Below are positions 48,301-57,572 of a stretch of 64,000 nt of DNA, one piece after another; position 1 is the first letter of the stretch, and every line of letters starts with the position of its first letter. The translations under genes and the position numbers were made by a program. Under the pieces are notes generated by a model. It was not told the origin of the DNA, did no database searches, and worked only from the letters and a program-made list of their open reading frames with translations. Origin of the DNA: Oegoconia quadripuncta. Taxonomy: Eukaryota > Arthropoda > Insecta > Lepidoptera > Autostichidae. The stretch lies in NCBI GenBank assembly GCA_949316235.1, contig OX438741.1, positions 13,889,124 through 13,953,123 of the forward strand, read 5' to 3'.

Positions 48301-49112
48301 AATTTTTTACATTTGTTCTAGTTTATATTTAAATTCCATCTCTTTATTTGTTACTGTTTTTAAATAAATAAATTAGCTACCTAACCATCTGTTTCAAGGA
48401 ATGTCGACGTGTCCCTTACAGGCAGTATACTACATTATAACGAAGTTTGAAGTAAAACTATCTCAGTTAATTTGCATGTGAATGAGTAATGGTAGAAAAA
48501 AAAATCCTTTCTTTTGTTTTTTTTTTTATGCACAACGGTTTGGTTCTTGACGTCAATCACACCTGATGGTAAGCGAAGATGAGGTCGAAGGTGGAAGCGT
48601 ACTGACCTGGAAACCCCAACACATTTGGGGGACTGGCTATCTGATCTCTGACAACCGGAACACAATGATGCTATTAACATTGCTGCTTCGCGGCAGATTT
48701 AGATAAGATGGTGGTAACTAGCCAGGCGGACATTTAAAATGCCCTACCACCAACCAAACCGAGTACTTAAACATGTACCCCGCTGGGGATCGAACCCGCG
48801 ACCTCCGAATTTGTTGACCACCCAATGTTGTTTACATTGAGCCACGGAGGCGGTTACCTACTTTCCGTTTAAAATTATTTATTAAATAACAAAAAGGCTT
48901 ACGCTGCTGCCCGACACGCATTTAATTTTAATTGCAATTATTTTACAGATGACAATAAGAAGCTGTGTAAGAACATATGTCGCTTGTACAAGGCAGGATT
49001 CAGTAAGCTGAGTGGATGTGGGTTGTTCACAGTTGACGCTACATTGCCTCTAGTGATACTGGACTCACTAGCTACATATACTGTGGTTTTGCTGCAATTC
49101 GCTTTTCTTTAA
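42364..49112 (+). CDS. Gustatory receptor GR-7 (four exons)
   Basis: Predicted gustatory receptor, 386 aa. Exons: 42364-43116, 44621-44710, 46795-46948, 48949-49112 (TAA); phases 0, 0, 1. Start MYPLYQTGHSEILL. Exon 1 has [16 protein letters not shown] and ends KKVYRIV; the open frame beyond 43116 is intron read-through. Exon 2 encodes TM5 (MAIEILIEMS), exon 3 TM6 then LECEKFYSS, exon 4 TM7 with TYTVVLLQF at 375-383. It is the nearest relative of GR-5 and GR-6 and uses a TAG acceptor for exon 3 (TTCTAG). The introns (1.5, 2.1, 2.0 kb) contain a foldback element, SINE A, SINE B, repeat C, several LINE scraps and a 45-bp minisatellite. Ligand unknown. Confidence 0.9.
43161..43449. mobile_element. 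Foldback element at start of GR-7 intron 1
   Basis: Imperfect inverted repeat: 43161-43248 (AGTTCCGATACTC ... CAGAATACTTCTTCGACGAA) against 43359-43449 (CTCGTCGAAGAAGTATTCTG ... AATGTGTCGAG). The loop is ~110 bp. It begins within 45 bp of the exon 1 donor and is TCGA/CGAA-rich, like the minisatellite in intron 2. Confidence 0.7.
43699..43982 (+). repeat. SINE family A, full length
   Basis: GACGACCTGTTTGGTGTAGT head, B-box GGTTCGAATCC, standard body and an ATTT-rich tail. It lies in intron 1 of GR-7. Confidence 0.9.
44220..44360 (-). mobile_element. LINE 3' tail (CR1-like), reversed
   Basis: CAAACAAACAAA leader, then ATTCTTTATTGTACAAC and GGCCTTATCACTAAAAGCG, as at 5345-5480. It lies in intron 1 of GR-7. 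Confidence 0.6.
44880..45031 (+). mobile_element. RTE-like LINE C-terminus
   Basis: Reads VTKRLMNISANGWKGRGRPQ, stop, then RWMDCVRDGMNEKGVNDEV with TAD. Same element type as 18205-18427. It lies in intron 2 of GR-7. Confidence 0.7.
45311..45507 (+). repeat. 45-bp minisatellite
   Basis: Four units of exactly 45 bp (45311, 45356, 45401, 45446) and a partial fifth. The core is TTTTTCATCGATGGTACGAT and each unit ends ACTATACTACGAC. Because 45 is a multiple of three, the array is open in more than one frame, which creates spurious repeated peptides. It lies in intron 2 of GR-7. Confidence 0.93.
45825..46010 (+). mobile_element. LINE ORF2 C-terminal scrap
   Basis: GVQDDAVSKIERCMLRWFYV, then ERMSERRISKAR and a frame break. 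Close to 25920-26085, so the same family. It lies in intron 2 of GR-7. Confidence 0.7.
46245..46520 (-). mobile_element. CR1-like LINE ORF2 C-terminus
   Basis: Open on -, reading YNKVPVDIQNLLLNSFKRTI, then KQKLCAKGYYKI, followed by the 3' region and the reversed tail at 46140-46200 (TCAAAAATGTTTTATTTCG). It lies in intron 2 of GR-7. Confidence 0.72.
47031..47343 (+). repeat. SINE family B, full length
   Basis: GCCTCCGTGGCTCAATG head, B-box GGTTCGATCCCC and the usual body. A further isolated tail follows at 47465-47530. It starts 82 bp after the exon 3 donor of GR-7. Confidence 0.9.
47937..48070 (+). repeat. Repeat family C, 5'-truncated
   Basis: CTTCCTCAAAGGCCGGCAAC to CCGCCCTCTCATAT plus an A-run. 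It lies in intron 3 of GR-7. Confidence 0.85.
48170..48370 (-). repeat. Unassigned dispersed repeat, copy 2
   Basis: Reverse copy of 28030-28250 (GAAGCGCTTAGTCGATGTCA, GGTGACCCGAGAGCTGGTT). It lies in intron 3 of GR-7. Confidence 0.7.
48516..48854 (-). repeat. SINE family B, full length
   Basis: T-run start and head end at GAGCCACGGAGGCGG. It ends ~95 bp before exon 4 of GR-7. Confidence 0.9.
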
Positions 49113-49266
49113 AATACGATAATACTATGGAATTTTCTTTATTTATATTTCTTTTAATATTGTTATTACAAGCTTATAACTATTTAGTTTTTACAATGTA
49201 CGTATGTATGTAAGTTGTCCTTTCGAAATTTGCAAAACATTTTTCAAGCAATTGCTGGTATCTGAT

Positions 49267-49565
49267 TTGTTTTATCCACAACGGGTTAGCACTTGACCTC
49301 AATCACACCTGATGTTAAGTGAAGATGAAGCCGAAGGTGGTAGCGTACTGACCCGAAAACCCCATCTTATTTGGGGGACTGGCTATATTATCTCTGACAA
49401 CCGGAACACAACAATGCTATTAACATTGCTGTTTGGCGGCAGATTTAGATAAGATGGTGGTAGCTAGCCAGACGGACATTTAATATGCCCTACCACCAGC
49501 CAAACCGAGTACTAAATATATACCCCGCTAGGGATCGAACCCACGACCTCCGAAACGTAAACGTA
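49267..49565 (-). repeat. SINE family B, head-truncated
   Basis: Reversed body and tail, ending within the head at CGACCTCCGAAACGTAAACG. It lies ~155 bp after the GR-7 stop. Confidence 0.85.
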
Positions 49566-49680
49566 TTCAGTAGTAGTGGAAAGTTACTTATCTTTATCCC
49601 AAATGGGGTGGTCAGAGATTTCCCAAACATTCGTGTTTGGGTGTACATATTAAGAGATTAATGCTTCTTACGAAATATAA

Positions 49681-50193
49681 GGTCTAACAAAATTAACCCG
49701 ACAAACGTTGCAGCGTATGTTTAGGATGTACCAATTACGAAAAAAATTTACAATAAAACATTATAAGTAACAGATTTTATTCAAAAAATTAAATTTAGAA
49801 ATGTAAATTTTGTGACCTTAATGGCCGCGCGCTCTAAGTACTTTGCTACAACACACAAACACGTGCCCTGGTTTGAAGACGCCGAAAGGCGACCACTCGC
49901 CGCTTCCCGCCGGCGCTTGCCCCGGCGCCGCCGCGCCTTGCTGTGATTGGTTGCGCCCTGTGCCTCGCCACCCCCTTTGACGTCTTCCATATCAATTGCC
50001 TGTTTTTTCTCATTGATAAAACAAGGTACAATCGAAATGAAGTAAGTCTGTTAATGTGTATTTTCATTTGCACTTACATTTAATTTTTTTACTCGGAAAC
50101 AAAATTTTTAAGGCAAGTTTTTTTAATGAATATATTATTTTACTGTCATGTACGGGCAATTGTCAAAGTTTGTCGGGTTAATTTTGTTAGACC
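49681..50193. mobile_element. TIR element with a GC-rich island
   Basis: A 26-bp perfect terminal inverted repeat, starting GGTCTAACAAAATTAACCC at the left and ending GGGTTAATTTTGTTAGACC at the right, flanked by TATA-containing sequence. Inside, about 49825-49985 is strongly GC-rich (CCGGCGCTTGCCCCGGCGCC) and holds a reversed CCAAT box (GATTGG). The TIR contains TTAACCC, so a piggyBac-like TTAA target is possible, but the inverted repeat continues outside it. No transposase seen. The sequence outside (49585-49680) resembles 38025-38110. Confidence 0.7.
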
Positions 50194-50209
50194 CTATATA
50201 CAGAAATGT

Positions 50210-51219
50210 ACATGTAACAGGGGTTGAGTCCATCGCCATTGTAACGTGCAAGTCTGTAGATGTTTTTAGGGGCAAGTTCCTTAATCGCCTTTTATGACAC
50301 CCTCGGGTTATATTCAAATTAATTGTTACTTAATAATTGTAGTAGAAAATTCTAAAACTAGATCACTCTGTATTTATAACAAGAACAATAATTAAACAAG
50401 ACTATCCAATATTATTATAACATTGATCGATTAATTTTAATGAGAAATTAATTGAACTTCATTTTAATTACATTTATGTAATCCATTACAATAGCTTGTA
50501 TAATTAACACTGGCATAGATACAAGACGTACTATCTGAGATATGCGTTGAAACAAGACTATAGGATAATCATACTTATAACTTAGAATAGAAAATATTTA
50601 TTTGATTAAAAAACGACATACAAAATAACAAATTACAACTTAAACGTAATTTTTGAGGCAACCGAAAACCAGGAACAGAATACCAGATTTATTTTATTCG
50701 GCGTCGCAAAGTGGTGTCAAAAAGATCTTCATCTCAGCAAGTGTTGTATTACATAAAACTACAACGCTGATTTTCAGAGGGCATCACATGATGCAGTCTC
50801 AACTTCGTTTAAAATCCTGTGTGATTGAGGTCAAGTGTTAACTCGCAGTTATTAAGATTGTTTATTGCAAAATGCAAAATTGAAGATAGAATAGAAAGCG
50901 TTTATTCGACACACTTACCGACATATTAAATACACACCAACGCAGAAAAAAACAATAATAATATAATAAGAAGTGTTATATTAGAAGTTTTTATATTAAT
51001 AGGTACTACAATACTAGGACGTTCGAACGACTATCTTGGAAAGAAAAAACAAAAACACAACTGATGCCAGCATTGACAAAACGCTCTCAAGACTACGCTG
51101 AACTGAAGTTCATAGTTGAAATACTGGTCTAATCAAAATAAATAATAATATAGAGAGTGAGACTTGATCTCAGTCTTAAAGTCGCTTCACCAATATAGCC
51201 CTTAGAGCTATCCTAGATA
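50210..51219. other. Upstream region of GR-8
   Basis: Holds LINE-tail debris: a reversed 3' end at 50216-50310 (like 38860-38945), an A-rich tail at 50580-50645, a SINE B scrap at 50805-50850 and another tail at 50886-50990 (CGTTTATTCGACACAC). No gene was seen. Confidence 0.5.
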
Positions 51220-54200
51220 ATGCACAGCAATAGGATTGGTTGTAACGAGATGCTTCTCCACAATGATATCTGTCAAGATTTCCAAGACATGCTACGTCCA
51301 TTAAATGTCATGCAGCACTTGACTTTCCAAATGAAGTACAGAATCCGAGACAACTTCATCACATCCAACGATTCAATTACATATATCTTCACAATTATAA
51401 GTGCAATTACAATTATATCTATGTGCATTGTTACCAATTACTTCGTCTTCAATTTGTATTTTGAACAAAATCGCATATTTTTGTGCGGCTGCACAGTATT
51501 GGAGACATTATTCTTTGGTTTCGGTATAGTTCTTAATACAGTAGTCAATAATAATGGAAGTAGGAAGTTCGTTGATCTCATTTTGAAGATGCAGACAGTT
51601 CACAAAATCACGAAGTTTCACAAAGATGGCACAAAAAATATAGTTATTGGGAATTGGATCTCCGTTGTAGTTATCACAGTTTATAGTATCGGTGTTACTA
51701 TATATTTCCGATTTGCTTACGGAATACTCTTTATTATGTTTTACGCTCAATTTTGCTCTGAAGTGAATACTGTTTACGCAATTAGAATGATGAGGTTATT
51801 GAAAAACGAACTTGTGCTGCTGACTTTAAAGCTGAAACACGAATGCACAAATTGCGAGGAGGGTCATAATATGTCGCAATCGTTGAAAATTTGCAATGCC
51901 TACAATGACGTTTTGGATTCTTTCAATATTTATAAAGAGGTCTTTAAGAAGTTGGTGAGTTTCATAATTAATTCTGTGGTTTCACGGTTCTTATACAATC
52001 GAAGTAAAGTCAGATTCAAAATTGCAGTTTGAATTACTAAAGAAAAACCTAATTATGTCCTGTATAGTAAATCGTGCTACACAAGAATGGTACTCGATTA
52101 TTGCTTTAAATGTAAAAGTTGTCCCAAATTTTTTTTTTAATTTCACCCTGTATAAATACTTACGAGGTAGGTATATTAGATAAAGTATTAATAAATTCGT
52201 TATGTGATAAGCCATCCGAAATTGGACCCCTCTTCTAGATATTTCTTCACCGAATCCTAGATTGGCCAATATTTTAAATCAATGGTGCACAACCTACTTG
52301 CTTTTATTCCGTTCTACTTTTTTATCTACCCAAAGGTTGTCTGGTCTTATCGCTTAATAGCGATAAGACCGCCTGGTTGTATAATTATAATTTTCTTTGA
52401 AGCTATATTTATGAAGTGTATTGTAAATTTTTTGGGCAATAAAGTGTACTTGATTGATTGATTGATGGATTTTTCTTGTGCTCTGCTGTTATTTATCGAT
52501 CTGTGGGATATTCATTAAATGCTTTGATTGCTTTTTACAGATTACGTTTCAAACGATAGATGCATTTGTGCATGCGTTGAATTATGTTCAACTTATTATA
52601 GATACGACAGAGTCTGCATTAATAAAAAATGTGAGTAAGATTAGTTTTAGTATTAGGTCTTTACCTATGAAATTGGAGATTTTTTTCTTCGTTAATCACA
52701 TAATGTACCAACTCCTACGATTCTATAGCTATTTCCAAATTGGTTTTTTATTTGGAAAATAGAATATATTTTCAAGGTTTCACATGAAATATTTTTTAAT
52801 GTCTGAGCTAAATCACATAATAAAAAAAAACTTGAACACAGCTCTTTTCATGAGCTTCCCATATTATTTTTTAGATTCGCAGAAACTTTTATGAAGCGGT
52901 TACTTTTAGAAATTAACACAATGCCTATATTTAACTTAATGTTATTCGATAATACACACAAAGTAGCAAATAAAGTTTAACTAAATTTGGATTTGTCGTT
53001 CCCAAAAAAAAATCAAAAAAGTTTGTATGGAGAAAACAGTCTAATTTCATAGGTAAGGACCTAATACATCAATATGTGATCACTTAAACCACTGAAACGT
53101 GGTCTCTCACTATGGGCGTCATAAGAAAGCTCAAAGTCACCCAACTAGCTATGGAGAGGGCGAGGCTCGGCGTTTCACTACGTGATCAAATCAAGAATGA
53201 GGAAATCATCATAACGACGGTTACTGACATGACATAGCAGACATTAGGAGGTTGAAGTGGCAGTGGACAAGAGCATATATTATTAGTGGGTATCCCTCCC
53301 TTCAAAAAAAAAAAGGGTAAATAAGAAATGGTTGAATGCAGGCCGCTTCCAACCGATCTCTATGTGGGAGGTTTATGTTCACCAGTGGACGTCTTGTGGC
53401 TGATATGATGAAGATGAAGTCTCGACAATAAGTTCTTCATTGAAAATACTTTAAAAACAAGCAACCACCTCCGTGGCTCAATGTAAATAACATTGGGTTT
53501 ACGATTCGGAGGTCGCGGGTTCTATCCCCAGCGGGGTACATGTTTAAGTACTCGGTTTGGTTGGTGGTAGGGCATTTTAAATGTCCGCCTGGCTAGCTAC
53601 CACCATCTTATCTAAATCTGCCGCCAAGCAGCAAGGTTAATAGCATTGTTGTGTTCCGGTTGTCAGAGATAAGATAGCCAGTTCCCCAAATGTGTTGGGG
53701 TTTCCGGGTCAGTACGCTTCCACATTCGACCTCATCTTCACTTAACATCAGGTGTGATTGAGGTCAAGTACCAAGCCTCTGTTTCAAGTAATAAACATAA
53801 ATTAAACTCGAGAAACGCATTTTCTGCAACTTATAGGTTAATATTTTCAGCCCTTCGGCGCGACTTCACGCATGCTTTTGGTATGGATAACAAAGTCTTT
53901 GCTAATGCAAGTCCTAATAAGTGTAGAATGCGAGAAGTTCTATCGAGCAGTAGAAAATTATCAAGTCACATGCAAATATCTCATCAAGAATGACAGACAA
54001 TCAGGTAAAATACTGGACAGTATATGGTAATGAAACGTGTTCTCTCACTATGGTCCTCATAAGAAAAGTCGCTTTGCGACTTTGAGTTTTCTTATGAGGT
54101 ATGAGGTAGGTATTTCCAGAATGGTAGCGGTATTTAAAGAGTTAGTACCCCAGGAGGGTACCAGCACTATTAGTGCTGGAGAATCCCTCATCGCTCTGGC

Positions 54201-55043
54201 TGCCCTACTTATTCTGGGGTGGACACCTTCCTCAAAGGCCGGCAACGCATCTGTGACCCTTTTAGTGTTGCGGGTGTCCATGGGCGGCGGTGATTGCTTT
54301 CCATCAGGTGACCCGCATGCTCGTTTGCCGCCCTCTCATATAAAAAAAAAAAAAGAGGACCTGGGCCTGAGTGTCGACGCGGGTAGCATCCTACACTAAC
54401 GGCTCCCACGCTTCCACGTGAACCTTTCCACGGAATGAAATAAATAAAAATTATACTAATAAATTGTTTAAAAATTACTAGGTTTTAACCGCCTCCGTGG
54501 TTCAATGTAAATAACATTGGGTTTACGATTCGGAGGTCGCGAGTTCGATCCCCAGCGGGGTACATGTTTGAGTACTCGGTTTGGTAGGTGGTAGGGCATT
54601 TTAAATGTCCGCATGGCTAGCTACCACCATCTTATCTAAATCTGTCGCTAAACATTGTTAATAGCATTGTTGTGTTCCGGTTGTCAGAGAAAGATAGCCA
54701 GTTCCTCGAATAAGATGGGGTTTCCGGGTCAGTACGCTTCCACCTTCGGCCTCATCTTCACGTAACATCAGGTGTGATTGAGGTCAAGTGATAACCCGTT
54801 GTGCATAAAAAAAATAGAAGTACGCAACTCTAAAATATTTGAACTTCACAAGAGTCTAAGAAAATTGTCTCTTTTTTAGAACAACTGAAGAGGATATGCA
54901 AGAATGTATGCCGCGTCCATAATGCGAAGTTCAGGAAAATGAATGGATGCGGCATGTTTGTTGTCGACGCAAGACTACCACTGCGACTCTTCGGCACTCT
55001 TGCTACTTACACTGTGGTGCTACTGCAATTTGCTTTCCTATAA
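51220..55043 (+). CDS. Gustatory receptor GR-8 (four exons)
   Basis: Predicted gustatory receptor, 380 aa. Exons: 51220-51954, 52541-52630, 53851-54004, 54880-55043 (TAA); phases 0, 0, 1. Start [13 protein letters not shown]. Exon 1 (245 aa) has [16 protein letters not shown] and ends KEVFKKL. Exon 2 (30 codons) encodes TM5. Exon 3 gives TM6 then VECEKFYRA; its frame is fixed by that motif, since the alternative open frame lacks it. Exon 4 gives TM7 with TYTVVLLQF at 369-377. The protein is more diverged than GR-5 to GR-7 but clearly subgroup II. A MITE D sits only 22 bp after the exon 2 donor, and two SINE B copies lie in introns 2 and 3. Poly-A signal candidate at 55282. Ligand unknown. Confidence 0.9.
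52653..53064. mobile_element. MITE family D, complete
   Basis: 412 bp, TA-flanked, TIRs TTAGGTCTTTACC.../...GGTAAGGACCTAA. Oriented opposite to the 17674 copy. It begins 22 bp after the exon 2 donor of GR-8. Short open frames that run from exon 2 into it are not real. Confidence 0.9.
53465..53775 (+). repeat. SINE family B, full length
   Basis: Head ACCTCCGTGGCTCAATG, B-box-like GGTTCTATCCCC and tail to GAGGTCAAGTACCAA. It ends ~75 bp before exon 3 of GR-8. Confidence 0.9.
54113..54354 (+). repeat. Repeat family C, 5'-truncated
   Basis: From CCAGAATGGTAGCGGTATTT to the A-run at 54342-54354. It lies in intron 3 of GR-8. Confidence 0.87.
54489..54816 (+). repeat. SINE family B, full length
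   Basis: GCCTCCGTGGTTCAATG head and tail GTTGTGCATAAAA. It ends ~64 bp before exon 4 of GR-8. Confidence 0.9.
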
Positions 55044-55394
55044 ATCGGCAGATAACATTATCCTAAATAATGAAGTCGGTTAAGATGGTTACTGTTTATG
55101 GCTGTAGTTGTTAGTGATTTGGAATCTAACAAGGTCTCAGTAAAAAAAAATCGACACTAGTTTAAAAAAGAAACTGTGTATAATTCTACCTACTTAAAAA
55201 CCTTTCAGGTCCATACTCGTCCTTCTTTGGGGAGGTTAGTCTTGTGATTCAACCTAAGTGGAATATGTAACAGTTTCAAGTAATAAATTGTATCCTCTGT
55301 AATCGTGTATGTGTCGTTCATTTCAAATTGTATCCTTCAGGAAATACTCTTTAATATCTTATCTTAAATAAATTTGATATAAATTTATACAGAT

Positions 55395-55441
55395 GCTGAT
55401 TGGGCAATGGCTGAGATACATTAGTCGCTTGCCCAATCAGC
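55395..55441. repeat. 13-bp perfect hairpin
   Basis: GCTGATTGGGCAA (55395-55407) pairs with TTGCCCAATCAGC (55429-55441). The sequence after it (CGTCTCTTCTCGTAGGTGTC) looks like a LINE tail. Probably repeat-derived; no function assigned. Confidence 0.7.
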
Positions 55442-55615
55442 CCGTCTCTTCTCGTAGGTGTCATAAACGTTTCAGCGGCGCTGGGCTCACCACCTGTGTG
55501 CATTTCTGTATATTTCAAAACTGTGGATGTTATTTCGAGGATTAAACTTATGGAACACCCATTCGTTTATGTTTGGGATATTTTTAACCACCCCATTTGG
55601 GATAAAAGTCGTGAC

Positions 55616-56302
55616 AATGATGTCGAGTCGGATGTGCACCAATTAAACTAAACTAAAATCAGTTTTGGAGTGGTGCCGTCACATCTTTATTTTTTATTTT
55701 TTTTTATTTTTATTTATTTAGGCTCACCAACAGAGTACATACATTGCATTTTACAAAATCATTTACACTAAAATTTTCTGGTATGAACTCCATTTACAGA
55801 TAAGCACAACACTCAAATGCATGTAGTACAATAACACTATAAGCTATAGGCATATAATTTTAAACTACAAAAAAAGAATTTTGAAAATATCTAAGTAATA
55901 AATAAGTTTGGGTAGGTTCAATAAAATATTTTAAAATTTTACTACTAATTACTTATAACTAAGTGTGTGAAAAGGTGATAGGTACATTTATACTGAACAC
56001 TAAAATAAACTAACAATAGCAAAAAGCAGATATAGTAGGTGATATCAATCGTCAGTCGATGAAATTTCATTATCTTTCGACTAAATATGGGGAGCGAGTC
56101 GTGAAATATGTCAATATCAGTATGAACATTACAGATGAAATATGTCAATATCAGTATGAACATTACAGATGAAATATGTCTATATCAGTATGAACATTAC
56201 AGATGGAATTATATTCGCTACATACTGTTCCAGGGAGAAAGAGACAGTACTCCTTTAAAACTGGTTTTAGTTTAATTGGTGTACATCCGAATCGACACCA
56301 TT
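55616..56302. mobile_element. MITE family F, split by an insertion
   Basis: Left end GATGTCGAGTCGGATGTGCA and right end GTACATCCGAATCGACACCA match the small MITE at 21963-22098. About 525 bp (55688-56212) is inserted in the middle. The insert starts with a T/TTTA-rich run (a reversed retroposon tail) and carries a 34-bp triplicate near its other end. Confidence 0.7.
56103..56204 (+). repeat. 34-bp tandem repeat, three units
   Basis: Three successive copies of a 34-bp unit (GAAATATGTCAATATCAGTA...), the third with one change (CTATATC). It lies in the insert within MITE F. Confidence 0.93.
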
Positions 56303-56309
56303 ACCTATA

Positions 56310-57109
56310 CAGGGCGTCCCAAAGTTATGGGACATGAAGGGGAAGTACCTTAAATATTGTAGATAGTGAATTTTGCTCAAAGAAGACTTTATGTTATTTT
56401 TAAAAGTTAGTAATTCTGCATTCATAGATTTTCTAAAAATTACTTGCTTCGGCTGGGAATCGAACCGACTTAAATGTGAAAAAAAAAACACCCTACTTTT
56501 ATGATGCCAATCGAAAGAATAGCTAAAAAATAATAACTCTGCCTAAGTAACATAGTATTTTAAAAGAAAGGAACAACATAAAATGATTGAGTCAAAACAA
56601 AAAGCGATACGAGAACGTAGGCGAGTTGCAAACAGAATTGTGCCATATCACATCGAGTGTTCACCATAAAATGATTAGAAAATCAACAGGCAGCGGGCTC
56701 ATTAAAAGATTGGCGATTTGCGTAAGACAAGAGGGATCACATTTTGAGCATTTAATTAATTAATTTACAAAAAAATACCTACTTAATTGACTACGGCAGT
56801 TTCATGTATGTTTTTTATTTGATTAAAATGATTAATTTCACGTTGTTCCTTTCTTTTAAAATACTATGTTACTTAGGCAGAGTTATTATTTTTTAGCTAT
56901 TCTTTCGATTGGCATCATAAAAGTAGGGTGTTTTTTTTTTCACATTTGAGTCGGTTCGATTCCCAGCCGAAGCAAATAATTTTTAGAAAATCTATGAATG
57001 CAGAATTACTAACTTTTAAAAATAACATAAAGTCTTCTTTGAGCAAAATTCACTATCTACGATATTTAAGGTACTTCCCCTTCATGTCCCATAACTTTGG
57101 GACGCCCTG
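56310..57109. mobile_element. Palindromic mariner/IS630-type transposon
   Basis: 800 bp with very long terminal inverted repeats (~270 bp each: 56310-56583 and 56841-57109), beginning CAGGGCGTCCCAAAGTTATG and flanked by TA/TATA. The arms are nearly identical, so the element is young or recently homogenised. Each arm holds a perfect RNA polymerase III B-box (GGTTCGATTCC, at 56953-56963 and reversed at 56456-56466). The unique centre encodes the end of a transposase. It is a deletion derivative of a larger element, upstream of GR-9. Confidence 0.82.
56671..56763 (+). pseudogene. Transposase C-terminal remnant
   Basis: Open stretch of 30 codons ending GLIKRLAICVRQEGSHFEHL and two more residues before the stop. 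The (R)L..C....G.HFEHL terminus is characteristic of a widespread arthropod transposase group of the IS630/Tc1-mariner type (proteins with an N-terminal DUF4817-like helix-turn-helix). Upstream, another frame reads ESKQKAIRERRRVANR before a stop. The catalytic part is missing. Confidence 0.65.
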
Positions 57110-57572
57110 TATATGTATGTTTATCCAATTCTTAAAAAAATTGTTTATACATACATTAATTCAATTATAATGTAATACAAGTACACGAAAATTTTCTTTT
57201 TACATAATAAATTACTTCAATTACTAAATGAGTTTCAATATTGATATAACTCCAGCATAATAATATTTAGGAGACACAATAAATACCAAATATAACTGTG
57301 TGAACTTTTTCTGTAATATTTGTGGCAAATCATATGCAGTTTCGTAGGAAAATGGAAAAATGCCAAAGCATTTAGTAAACTATGCCAAAGAGTATACAAG
57401 AAGTAGCTCAAATATTTGATTCATCAAATTTTTATACCTTTGACATGGAACTGTGATAACACAAATTATAAAGAAGATTTGACTCAAGATAATATCATAT
57501 TGCAAAATAGGCAACAGTTGCACGATTTGGTCGCTAATAAACAAGGAATTTATACTTTAAATTAGAAAAGAA
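57110..57572. other. Upstream region of GR-9
   Basis: AT-rich; no repeat or motif that I can support. It probably contains the GR-9 promoter and 5' UTR. Confidence 0.45.

Noticed and set aside
52478..52762. 94-codon ORF covering GR-8 exon 2
   Set aside because: Only 52541-52630 matches the exon 2 pattern; the rest is intron and MITE D.
54037..54399. 120-codon open frame (and similar ones at 23700-24032 and 34395-34709)
   Set aside because: They translate repeat family C in one frame or another; the same peptide recurs wherever the repeat occurs and is cut at different ends.
56267..57170. Two 70-80 codon ORFs with the same start MFFFSHLSRFDSQPK
   Set aside because: They are the same stretch in the two arms of a palindromic transposon read from both strands.
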